From NCBI RefSeq assembly GCF_004337695.1, contig NZ_SJXJ01000008.1, forward strand, positions 186,001-250,000: 64,000 bases of DNA, in the 5' to 3' direction. This document shows positions 1-8,244 of this stretch, piece after piece. The notes beneath the pieces are model-generated. The model saw only the letters and a list, made by a program, of their open reading frames with translations, searched no databases and had not been told where the DNA came from. Source of the DNA: Tenacibaculum sp. M341. GTDB taxonomy: Bacteria > Bacteroidota > Bacteroidia > Flavobacteriales > Flavobacteriaceae. The number at the start of each line of letters is the position of its first letter. The first letter of the stretch is position 1. A program made the position numbers and the translations under genes.

Positions 1-940
1 ATTTTTCGGGACAACGAAAAACGAGTAGGATATAAGGAGTTCTAATTTGAAAGCGGTTGCTTTTTTCGCTTAACTGCCTGTACGCTCAAACACAACCACT
101 TTCAAAAGAACTGCTATATATCCTTATGAAATTTGTAAAGACTGTACAAGTTTTAGAAAATATTAAGGTATCTACTTCCTTGAAAATGCAAGCATTTTAC
201 TACGTCGCAAACACACCTAATTATTTCCTAAAAGTCTTGACAAATTCCACTTCATCTATTTTGCTATTAATGGAACATCAAACCTATACCCCTTAAAATT
301 CATTGAAAAATAAATGGTTTCTTTTTTATTGATGATATTTCCGACTAACTAACTAGCTGGCTGTGGTACTAGCTAATCGTACTTACTTCTGCATTTACAA
401 TTAATTAGCTGAATAAATAGCTATCTAGTTAATTAGCTAATGGTACAATCAACTATAGATATTTCTACACAACCAGTCATACAAATGTTTGGATGGATGA
501 CTAGCTAGCTCTACAATGGTAAAGTCAGCCGACGAAACAGCGATACGGTCATACAGCGATACGGCGATACACCAAAGAAACAGCACTTTTACTTTGTTTT
601 TGTTTTAAAATTTCACCCTTTGGAGTCTAATGGCTTTTGGTGTCTTGTTTTGTCCGTAACTACCATAGTGTTATTACTATTTATCCATTTTTAATTTGTA
701 ATAATCAGTTCTAGAAGTAGTAATATTCCATTACTACACTAAAAACTGTTCAACGGAACAGAGCAAGTTGTGTAATGAGTGCCTCAAAAATACTTTTGTG
801 CCTCTCAATACAAACTTGTCCTACGGAGTTTAAAATCCCTCCGAAGTCGAGGATTTTGAAAATAAATGAATAGGAAGTTGTATTACTAACGAATTAAAAT
901 GATGAAAAAGCATCTGTTTTAATTCCAAAATTTGAAAATA
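1..940. other. Non-coding mobilisation region upstream of the relaxase gene
   Basis: I see no convincing gene in this stretch. A 79-codon open frame at 57-296 has no recognisable domain or plausible composition and I do not accept it. The middle carries a dense cluster of TAGCT words and GCGATACGG repeats. The part next to the relaxase (about 770-870) has short direct repeats such as GTGCCTC and the word ACTTGTCCTACGGAG. In Bacteroidota mobile elements the transfer origin usually lies directly upstream of the relaxase gene, so an oriT here is likely but I cannot place the nick site. The small mobA gene that normally precedes mobB is not visible as an intact frame. Confidence 0.5.
354..570. 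repeat. Cluster of TAGCT words followed by GCGATACGG direct repeats
   Basis: TAGCT occurs seven times between 354 and 510 (at 354, 370, 406, 418, 434, 502 and 506), several within palindromic CTAGCTAG or TTAGCTAA contexts. It is followed by CAGCGATACGG at 538-548 and 554-564 and a third GCGATAC at 564-570. Such clusters resemble protein-binding arrays at replication or transfer origins. The function is inferred only from position, about 370 bases before a relaxase gene. Confidence 0.55.
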
Positions 941-2194
941 ATGATAGCAAAAATAGGACGCGGAAATCACTTAAAAGGAGTGTTATTATACAATTATGAG
1001 AAGATTGAAAAGGAACAAGGAAGCATTATTCATTGTAATAGAATGATGCTTCCATTGACAGGAGAATTTACCATTCCGTTATTGGAACGTTCTTTTGAAC
1101 CTTATCTGATTGCAAATAACCGTACCGAAAAACCTATACTTCATATTTCGTTAAATCCAAACCCGAAAGATGCAGTTTCAGATGAACTTTTTAGCACATT
1201 AGCCGAAAATTATATGCAGGAAATGGGATATGGAGAACAGCCTTATGTGGTGTTTAAACACACTGATACCGAAAGAGCTCATATTCATATTGTTTCAACT
1301 TGTGTTGATGAATATGGCAAACGTATTGCTGATAGTTTTGAAAAAGTACGTTCTATGAAGGTTTGCCGAAAATTGGAAAAACAGTTTCAGCTTACTTCGG
1401 CAATTGACAAGATTGAAAAAAAGGATATTCCAATACAAAAAGTAGATGCGACTAAGAATAATTTAAAGCAACAGATTACCTCAGTACTCACATTTGTAAA
1501 TGAAAATTATCATTACCAAACATTTGGGGAATACAATGCTTTTTTATCTTTTTTCAATATAACATCACAAGAAGTTCGTGGAATTATTCATGGAAAAGAA
1601 AAACGAGGGTTGGTATATTTCGCTACGAATGATGCAGGAGAAAAAGTAAGTAACCCGTTTAAATCTTCTCGTTTTTCACAACCTGTTGGTTTAATAGATT
1701 TACACCGAAAGTTTAAAAAATCAAAAGCTTTTATTAACACCTATAAACCCCAAAAGCGAGTTCGTGAATTGGTGCGTGATGCAATGCAAAAATATCAGAG
1801 TCAAGAAGGTTTTAAAAAGTATTTACAGGATAATAAAATATCAACTTTTGTTCGAGAAAACAAGCAAGGCAGAATTTATGGAATCAGTTTTATAGACCAC
1901 ATTTCTAAAACGGTATTTAATGGTTCTCGTTTAGGTAAAGATGTATCTGCAAATGTATTTCACCGCCTGTGGAACGAAGCAGAACCACCAATCTCAACTT
2001 TCGTCAAAGAAAACTCAGAGGAACATTTTATAGAAGGTATAGAAAATGAACCAATAGAAAAAGAGCAAAGCTTTTCTAATGCAAATATTATGGAGGCTTT
2101 GGGAAACTTGGTATTAATGGATATTCCTAAAGAAATAGACGATAATACCGTAAAGAAAAAACGTAGAAAGAAAAGAGGTATAAAACGAAGATGA
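941..2194 (+). CDS. mobB: MobB-type relaxase / mobilisation nuclease
   Basis: Relaxase of the Bacteroidota MobB type (Relaxase/Mobilisation nuclease family, MOBP-like), which nicks one strand at oriT and pilots it during conjugation. Visible motifs are an N-terminal tyrosine pair (Tyr17 and Tyr19 in LLYNYEK), a PILHISLNP block with His68, and the metal-binding triad segment with His107, His114 and His116 in KHTDTERAHIHIV. The C-terminus ends in a very basic tail (KKKRRKKRGIKRR), plausibly a DNA contact. I chose the ATG at 941 because it gives the family-typical MIAKIG start; an in-frame TTG at 932 is the alternative. The length of 417 residues is normal for the family. The conjugation (tra) genes and an integrase are not in the window, so this could be part of a mobilisable element or an ICE. 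Confidence 0.9.
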   Translation: MIAKIGRGNHLKGVLLYNYEKIEKEQGSIIHCNRMMLPLTGEFTIPLLERSFEPYLIANNRTEKPILHISLNPNPKDAVSDELFSTLAENYMQEMGYGEQPYVVFKHTDTERAHIHIVSTCVDEYGKRIADSFEKVRSMKVCRKLEKQFQLTSAIDKIEKKDIPIQKVDATKNNLKQQITSVLTFVNENYHYQTFGEYNAFLSFFNITSQEVRGIIHGKEKRGLVYFATNDAGEKVSNPFKSSRFSQPVGLIDLHRKFKKSKAFINTYKPQKRVRELVRDAMQKYQSQEGFKKYLQDNKISTFVRENKQGRIYGISFIDHISKTVFNGSRLGKDVSANVFHRLWNEAEPPISTFVKENSEEHFIEGIENEPIEKEQSFSNANIMEALGNLVLMDIPKEIDDNTVKKKRRKKRGIKRR

Positions 2195-2196
2195 TG

Positions 2197-2820
2197 TTAA
2201 AGTTTTTTAACTCTCAGTTTCTCAATTTCTTGGACAGGTAACCCAGTAGAAAAAGCAATCGTTTCATTATCAACTCCTTTTCTTTTAAGTTGCTTGGCTA
2301 CTTCAATTGCTTTTTTTTGTTCAGCTATTTTAGCAGCATCTTTTTTTATTCTTTCTTCTAGTACATATTGAGGAACATATTTTGTGCTTTTTTCAAGTTC
2401 TTCTAATAAACCTATATTTTTAAAACTTAAATAACTTTTAGGAGTAATAATTAGATGGTCAGATACAGGTGTGTCAACAATAATACCTACTTGTATTAAT
2501 CGGTCTGTAATATTTTTATCTCCTTCGGATGGTTTCAGTTCTCCGCTAGGATGATTATGGCATAAAATGATTTTAACCGCGCGTTTTTGCAATGCCAAAC
2601 TAAATACTTCCATTGGTTCGGCAAGTGTTTTGTTTATTGTTCCTAAGCTTATTAATTCAATAAAAAGAATACGGTTATTATTCTCTAAACCAATAACCCA
2701 AAAGTGTTCTCTGTTTTGGTCTATTTTATCTTCACGGAGCAAGATTTTTTGCATGATTCCGTAAATGTCATCTGAGTTTAGAATTTTTATTTTTTCGGCT
2801 TCGGTTAATTTAATATCCAT
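2197..2820 (-). CDS. RadC-like JAB/MPN domain protein
   Basis: JAB-domain protein of the RadC family. The JAMM-type metal site is visible as His88-x-His90 and Asp101 within CHNHPSGELKPSEGD. The N-terminal helix-hairpin-helix part of full RadC is missing, as is usual for short RadC copies on Bacteroidota mobile elements. The C-terminal 50 residues are charged and end in a helical segment (VAKQLKRKGVDNETIAFSTG) of the kind found at the tail of PD-(D/E)XK transposase-family proteins, which suggests a fused accessory tail. It converges on the relaxase gene with two bases between stops. RadC paralogs on mobile elements may act in anti-defence or DNA processing, but no biochemical role is established, so the function here is unknown. 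Confidence 0.85.
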   Translation of the reverse strand: MDIKLTEAEKIKILNSDDIYGIMQKILLREDKIDQNREHFWVIGLENNNRILFIELISLGTINKTLAEPMEVFSLALQKRAVKIILCHNHPSGELKPSEGDKNITDRLIQVGIIVDTPVSDHLIITPKSYLSFKNIGLLEELEKSTKYVPQYVLEERIKKDAAKIAEQKKAIEVAKQLKRKGVDNETIAFSTGLPVQEIEKLRVKKL

Positions 2821-2965
2821 AAAAACAAAAATAAGGTTTTATGTTTAGAAGTATAAATTCCTTTTTTGATTGGTTAATCAGAAAATTTACCATGATATAA
2901 GTATCTAAATATATATATGCAAAATGTGCTTCTATATTTCTGTAAACCTAACTACTCATAAAAGT

Positions 2966-2996
2966 AAAAAAGAGTCTAAAATAAAGACTCTTTTTT
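2966..2996 (-). terminator. Rho-independent terminator of the copper operon
   Basis: Stem AAAAAGAGTC / GACTCTTTTTT with a 10-base AT loop, about 40 bases beyond the stop of the last gene of the minus-strand copper operon. The T-rich flanks on both sides allow bidirectional use. Confidence 0.8.
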
Positions 2997-3037
2997 ATAG
3001 ACTATATATAGTATTTAGCAGCTTTTTTCTTTTTGTT

Positions 3038-3439
3038 CTAATTTAAACCCATTTTCATCTGGTGGTCATACTTACAACACGCAGGTAAATTCTCATAAGC
3101 AGATTCATTGCCCATTACTTTATCTGTATCATAGCCTGAAGCTGAAATTGCATTGTGAATAGCTTCTACATTTGTTTTAGATGCATCGAAAGAAACGTCT
3201 ATTTTCTTTTTGTCAACATCCCAAATTGCTTTAGATACGCCTTGAATACTATTTGCTGCTTTTTCAATGGTGCTTTTACACATACCACAATTACCACGCA
3301 CCCCAAATGTTGTTTCAGTAGAAGCTAATTTGTTTGCTGTGGTTTGCTCTGTTTTAGTGGTTTCTTTTTTAGTTTCATTTTTACAGCTTACTAAACCAAT
3401 TGTAGCTATGATGGCTACGCTTAACATCACTTTTTTCAT
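3038..3439 (-). CDS. HMA-domain lipoprotein, copper-binding
   Basis: Small periplasmic or surface lipoprotein that probably binds Cu(I). There is a lipoprotein signal with Cys19 in LVSCKN, a Lys/Thr-rich linker, then a heavy-metal-associated domain with the Cys51-Gly-Met-Cys54 pair, and a C-terminal CCKYDHQMKMG segment rich in Cys, His and Met that could form a second site. It is the last gene of the cassette, 11 bases after cusB, so co-expression is expected. The likely role is a metallochaperone handing copper to the CusBA pump or the multicopper oxidase; that step is inference. Confidence 0.85.
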   Translation of the reverse strand: MKKVMLSVAIIATIGLVSCKNETKKETTKTEQTTANKLASTETTFGVRGNCGMCKSTIEKAANSIQGVSKAIWDVDKKKIDVSFDASKTNVEAIHNAISASGYDTDKVMGNESAYENLPACCKYDHQMKMGLN

Positions 3440-3450
3440 TATTTAAAATT

Positions 3451-5157
3451 TTAATTGTTATTTATTACTTGTTTTACTTCACCACATTTCAACATCATCT
3501 CGCCGAAATACGGATTTAATACTTGTTTTTCTTTACTTAACCAATATGCTCCTTTGTCGCTATCTGCCATTGGGCAATATTGTTTGTAACTAATTTCATT
3601 GATACCAAAGGATTGTACAGCCAAAATAAAATGCTCTGATAATATCTTAAATTGTTTACGTTGTATTTTAATATTTTCGGAATTAGCAATAGCATTACTA
3701 CTCGATATTAAAGTTTTATTTAGCATCATCCATTGTATGTGAGCCTCATTATTAGCTAATAGTTTCATATCAATTTTTTGTAGTGCTTTGTATAAATTTA
3801 AAGCACTATTTTTTGATAATTCCGCATCTGATTTTATCAAATTGTCTTTTAATTTGATGTATTCATCGTAGGCTGTCTGTAATTGCGACTTGAATTTTTT
3901 ACTCACTTCAAACTGTTCGCTCATTTCTTTTTTATGGTTCATCATCGACTTTTTGCCTTGTAATTGTGCCGATGCATCAATAGTAAATACTCCATTGGTT
4001 ACCACTTCATCGCCTTGTTGCAAACCGCTTTTTACTTCGTAATTGTCGCCTAATTTGCTACCTAATACTATTTCTTTCATTTCAAAAATAGGATTGTCGG
4101 CATCTGGTTTTACATATACTATTGAGCGTTTTCCTGTCCATAGTACAGCCGATGCAGGTATCAATAATTGCGCTTTGGCATCTTTTACTTTGGCATCTAC
4201 TTTTCCTGTTACAAACATTTCGGGTTTAAATAGCTCTTTGCGATTGTTTAAAACCGCTCGAATAGTTACAGTACGAGTTTGCGGATTTAAAACTGGATTG
4301 ATAAACGAAATTTTCGCATTAAAAACTTCGTTAGGATAGGCATTGGTAGTAATGGCAATAGCTTGTCCAACTTTAAAATTACTGATTTGATTTTCGTACA
4401 CATCAAAATTTGCCCAAACCGTATTCAAATTGGTAATTTTTAATAAGGGTTGCCCTTGTTTTATATAATCGCCTTGTTCTACTAATTTTTCTGAAACTGT
4501 TCCAGATACAGTAGCGTACACAGGAAAGTTTTCTTTTACTTTTTTTGAACTTTCAATTTGATTGATTTGGTTATCTGACAGCTTCCATAATTTTAACTTA
4601 TTACGCACCGCTTTATACAATGCAGGCTGTGTTTCTTTTAAGGTAGATGCAGTTAATAGTTCTTGTTGTGCCTTAACCAATTCGGGCGAATAAATAGTGG
4701 CTAAAAGTTGTCCTTTTCTAACACTTTCGCTTGTAAAACTAATATTTAAACGTTCTATTCGTCCTGCAAAATAACTTACTTGTACTGCGTTGGCTTGTTC
4801 GTTTTCGGCAATTTTTCCTGATAAGGTTATTCCATTATCCGCATTTGCAGTAGCGTTACCAATAATGGTGGTTTGCACATTTGACAATGCCATTGCATTT
4901 TTTGTAAGTTTAAATTGATTAGGTGATAAACCGTCTGCACCAGCTTCGGCAGGAATTAAATCCATACCACAAATTGGGCAGTCGCCCGCTTCGGGTTGCA
5001 TAATTTGTGGGTGCATTGAACACGTCCATTTTTGTGATATGGCACTATCGGTTTTATGATTGTGACTTGTTTCTTTATCTGATGAATTACCAAAGAATAG
5101 CTTTCCTAAAAGTAATCCTGCCACTAAAATTATAACGTATATGATGTATTTTTTCAT
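3451..5157 (-). CDS. cusB: CusB-type RND periplasmic adaptor with HMBD and DUF3347 domains
   Basis: Membrane-fusion protein that links the CusA pump to the outer-membrane channel. From the N-terminus: a membrane anchor (residues 4-22), a heavy-metal-binding domain with CSMHP at 46-50 and CPICGM at 60-65, the HlyD-like hairpin and barrel-sandwich region, a beta-barrel region, and a C-terminal DUF3347 domain (about 410-560) containing the Tyr-Cys-Pro-Met motif (QYCPMADSDKGAYWLS) thought to bind copper. I start it at the ATG at 5157, which gives a signal-anchor directly; an upstream in-frame start at 5262 would overlap the preceding gene and add 35 residues with no signal. It follows the HMA-MauE gene by two bases. 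Confidence 0.93.
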   Translation of the reverse strand: MKKYIIYVIILVAGLLLGKLFFGNSSDKETSHNHKTDSAISQKWTCSMHPQIMQPEAGDCPICGMDLIPAEAGADGLSPNQFKLTKNAMALSNVQTTIIGNATANADNGITLSGKIAENEQANAVQVSYFAGRIERLNISFTSESVRKGQLLATIYSPELVKAQQELLTASTLKETQPALYKAVRNKLKLWKLSDNQINQIESSKKVKENFPVYATVSGTVSEKLVEQGDYIKQGQPLLKITNLNTVWANFDVYENQISNFKVGQAIAITTNAYPNEVFNAKISFINPVLNPQTRTVTIRAVLNNRKELFKPEMFVTGKVDAKVKDAKAQLLIPASAVLWTGKRSIVYVKPDADNPIFEMKEIVLGSKLGDNYEVKSGLQQGDEVVTNGVFTIDASAQLQGKKSMMNHKKEMSEQFEVSKKFKSQLQTAYDEYIKLKDNLIKSDAELSKNSALNLYKALQKIDMKLLANNEAHIQWMMLNKTLISSSNAIANSENIKIQRKQFKILSEHFILAVQSFGINEISYKQYCPMADSDKGAYWLSKEKQVLNPYFGEMMLKCGEVKQVINNN

Positions 5158-5159
5158 TT

Positions 5160-5891
5160 TTAAAAGATTAACATTAATACAGCCATTACTAACATAATAG
5201 CATTTTCTATAAAAGTTGCTTCGGTCATTGGTAGTTTTAAAGCCGTACCTAAACACGCACAACGAATTGCCTTTTTATCAAGTAATGTTTTGGTTACTCC
5301 TACGGTTGTTATTCCCAATACGATAATGGTTATAATTAGTGCTATGTTAATTTCAAATCGCATTAAAAGCATCAATCCTAAAGCGGTTTCTATAAATGGA
5401 TAAATTTTAGCATATACAGGCACTCGTTTTGCTAACGGGTCGTACATTCTAAAACTATCTGGAAAACCTTTTAAATCTAACATTTTAAAAAAGCTGAACA
5501 CGATATAAAACAAGCCCATAAAATCCAGCATAAACTCTCGCCAACTCCAATCTTTGTAGTGTAACAATATACTTGCTACGGTTATGTATAATAAGATTAA
5601 AAACAAGGGTTTTAATTGCTCGATTTTGCTTTTTTCTTGTACCATTTCAAAGTCTGAAAAGGCTTTTGCAGCTACCTTTTTAACAGGTGGTTTTTCAAAA
5701 ATGGTGTATTTTTCTTGCAACACATTTTGCAAATCTGATAAACCAATATGTTTACTCATAGTAATTTCAGCTTCTTTATTTTCAAGATTTACCTTTACAT
5801 CGGTAACGTTACCCAAACTACTTAAACTTTTTTCTACGCTTGCTTTACAGCTTCCGCAAGTCATTCCGTCAATTTTATATATGTGTTTCAT
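5160..5891 (-). CDS. HMA domain fused to MauE/DoxX-like membrane protein
   Basis: The N-terminal 65 residues form an HMA domain with GMTCGSCK (Cys12 and Cys15). After a linker come four hydrophobic segments of the MauE/DoxX type (about 72-240), including the conserved IRCACLG stretch near 205. MauE was described as a membrane protein for methylamine dehydrogenase disulfide formation; related proteins occur in many metal operons. A copper-binding head on a MauE-like body suggests redox or copper transfer across the inner membrane, but that is inference. It lies between the multicopper oxidase and cusB with 16- and 2-base gaps, so it is part of the operon. Confidence 0.85.
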   Translation of the reverse strand: MKHIYKIDGMTCGSCKASVEKSLSSLGNVTDVKVNLENKEAEITMSKHIGLSDLQNVLQEKYTIFEKPPVKKVAAKAFSDFEMVQEKSKIEQLKPLFLILLYITVASILLHYKDWSWREFMLDFMGLFYIVFSFFKMLDLKGFPDSFRMYDPLAKRVPVYAKIYPFIETALGLMLLMRFEINIALIITIIVLGITTVGVTKTLLDKKAIRCACLGTALKLPMTEATFIENAIMLVMAVLMLIF

Positions 5892-5907
5892 TGTTTACTT
5901 TTTTAAA

Positions 5908-8241
5908 TTAAAATCTTGCTAAAAGGCCACCACCCCAGCCATATCGGTTGTTATAGTTGCCTTGTATTGAAAAATTTCTTGAAAGAATATAAGATACCCC
6001 AACCAACCATTGGGTTTCTCCCTCATAAGATTTACTTTCAATGTCATTGACCCAACCAAAGTCTGCTCTATATTCATATTCGCCTTCAAGAAAAATTCGA
6101 GGAAAAATTAATAGCTCTCTATCCAAACGTATTCTTGGGCGTAACTGATTATCCATGCTCACATCTACATTAAATCTATAGGGTGTGAAATATTTAATAC
6201 CAACTAATCCTACCGTATTAAACGTGTCATAAGAATCTGGTGTTGACGTTTCGGTATTTACACCTGCATACAGGCGCACCCAATCATTTAAGTATCGGTT
6301 GTAATTTACTTCTACTTCAGCATTTTTATTATAGTCAAATTCGGCACGCAAGCCAAATTCATTTCTAATATTACTGGACATAAGGTTTAATTCTGAAAAA
6401 TTGGAACCTGCACGAGCTCTTCCCCAAGAATAATAATGGTCGGTTTCTTCTATTAGATTTGTTACTGGATAATCCTTCATTCGTTCATCCCTTGGTGTAT
6501 TATAGCTAAATACTCGTGCCATACCTCCCATCATATGATATAATACGTGACAATGAAAAAACCAATCACCATATTCTTCGTTATAAAATTCAATAACCAC
6601 TTTTTGCATTGGTGGCACGTTAACCGTATGCTTTAATGGTGAACGTTCTCCATTTTCGTTAATCACTCTAAAATAATGACCGTGAAGATGCATTGGGTGA
6701 TGCATCATTGTTAAGTTATTTAATGTTATTCTGGTAACCTCTCCTCCTTTAATTTTAATCTTATCTGTTTCAGATAATGGCACACCATTTATACTCCACA
6801 CGTAGCGTTGCATATTACCTGTTAGGTTAAGTAAAAGGTCATTTACTGGTAAATCTTCCTTATAAGTGGTATTTTCTTTTGCCTTCAAAAAATCGTAGTT
6901 GAAATAGGTTTTACGTGTATTGTAATCAAAAGACCTAGAGTCTTTCTCAATCATAGACATATTATGGCTCATTGGGATAGAATCCTTTTTCATATCCTTC
7001 TTTTTGTCCATTTCCATTTGCATATGATTATCATTCATAGGTTTTTGATCGTCCATTTTCATACTCATTTGGTTATCCATCTTACCATCTTTCATATCCA
7101 TTTGCATCCCATACTTTTTCATTAAAGCTTCAGGCGTATTTTTCTTTTGATTACCTGCCATTGCAGGTGCACCCATTTTCATATCCATTTTAGCCATTTG
7201 CTTCATCATCGCAACTTTGTTTGGTCTGTCTATTATAGTTGCTGGAAAAAGTTTACCATTCCCCAAACGAATGGAAGTATTGCCTGACCCATCCTGAGCT
7301 GTAGCAGTAATTTCTAGAGTTCCATTTGGAATCGTTACAATTATATCATAAGTTTCAGCTATACCGAATAGGAATCTATTCTTACTAACGGGTGTAACAT
7401 CAACTCCATCACTTGAAACGATTTTAGGATTACCAGCTCCAAAATCCATCCAATAGTAAGTCGATGCAGATGCGTTGATAAAGCGAAGTCTTACCTTTTC
7501 TCCAGACTTAAACTCTGGATATTCCGCCAGTTTTTTACCATTAGATAAAAATGCAGGGTAATAAATGTCCGCAATATCTGCGCCTTCCATTCTATCGCGC
7601 CAAAACTTAAATTGCGCGCCTAATGCACCTTCTTTTATAACTCTACTTAACGGTACAGCTGTTCCTTTTTTAACTTGATACCATTCGTTACCTCGTTTAA
7701 GGTTACGAAGCACATTCATTGGTTTTTCATTTGTCCAATCGGAAAGCAATACGACTAAATCTTTATCATATTCCAATGTTTTTTCTTTTGGATGAATGAC
7801 AATAGACCCATAAACACCTTTTTGCTCTTGTAACATTGTATGGGAATGATACCAATACGTACCAGATTGGTTGATTGGGATTCTATATTGAAATGTTGTA
7901 CCAGATTTTATTGGTGGCGTTGTTAAATAGGGCACACCATCATAAAAATTAGGAAGAATTAATCCGTGCCAATGCACAGACGTTTCCACATCCATTTTGT
8001 TGGTAACATTAATAATAGCAAGGTCACCTTCATTAAATTCCAAAACTGGTCCGGGAATACCACCATTGATAGTCATACCTTTAGCAGTTATACCAGCAAG
8101 TGTCATTTCATTTTCCTCAATAGTGAGATTATATTCTTTTATTTTCCTTCCTTCTTCTTTTCTGTTATCACCATTAGTTCCTACTTGGGCAAATGCAATT
8201 GACGTTAGGAATAATAGAAGTATTGTGTTTAATATTTTCAT
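5908..8241 (-). CDS. CopA-type multicopper oxidase fused to a CopB-like outer-membrane barrel
   Basis: Secreted multicopper oxidase that oxidises Cu(I), with an added C-terminal beta-barrel. The signal peptide covers residues 1-18. Type 2/3 copper ligands are visible as HWHG (90-93), HSH (132-134), HHPMHLHGH (about 516) and HCHVLYHMMGGM (about 562). A Met-rich segment of about 90 residues (around 342-432) separates the second and third cupredoxin parts, as in PcoA/CopA. From about residue 590 to 777 the sequence changes to alternating amphipathic strands and ends with a terminal Phe, matching the CopB family that is normally a separate outer-membrane protein. The reading frame is continuous, with no sign of a stop or shift at the join. 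Confidence 0.88.
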   Translation of the reverse strand: MKILNTILLLFLTSIAFAQVGTNGDNRKEEGRKIKEYNLTIEENEMTLAGITAKGMTINGGIPGPVLEFNEGDLAIINVTNKMDVETSVHWHGLILPNFYDGVPYLTTPPIKSGTTFQYRIPINQSGTYWYHSHTMLQEQKGVYGSIVIHPKEKTLEYDKDLVVLLSDWTNEKPMNVLRNLKRGNEWYQVKKGTAVPLSRVIKEGALGAQFKFWRDRMEGADIADIYYPAFLSNGKKLAEYPEFKSGEKVRLRFINASASTYYWMDFGAGNPKIVSSDGVDVTPVSKNRFLFGIAETYDIIVTIPNGTLEITATAQDGSGNTSIRLGNGKLFPATIIDRPNKVAMMKQMAKMDMKMGAPAMAGNQKKNTPEALMKKYGMQMDMKDGKMDNQMSMKMDDQKPMNDNHMQMEMDKKKDMKKDSIPMSHNMSMIEKDSRSFDYNTRKTYFNYDFLKAKENTTYKEDLPVNDLLLNLTGNMQRYVWSINGVPLSETDKIKIKGGEVTRITLNNLTMMHHPMHLHGHYFRVINENGERSPLKHTVNVPPMQKVVIEFYNEEYGDWFFHCHVLYHMMGGMARVFSYNTPRDERMKDYPVTNLIEETDHYYSWGRARAGSNFSELNLMSSNIRNEFGLRAEFDYNKNAEVEVNYNRYLNDWVRLYAGVNTETSTPDSYDTFNTVGLVGIKYFTPYRFNVDVSMDNQLRPRIRLDRELLIFPRIFLEGEYEYRADFGWVNDIESKSYEGETQWLVGVSYILSRNFSIQGNYNNRYGWGGGLLARF

Positions 8242-8244
8242 TGT

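Noticed and set aside
57-296. 79-codon plus-strand open frame at the left end
   Set aside because: Composition is unlike the neighbouring proteins, no domain or signal is visible, and it lies in a repeat-rich non-coding region. Probably chance.
898-1000. Short frame overlapping the relaxase start (DEKASVLIPKFENNDS), possible remnant of mobA
   Set aside because: A stop codon lies directly upstream and no mobA-like ribbon-helix-helix sequence can be followed further. Too short to support.
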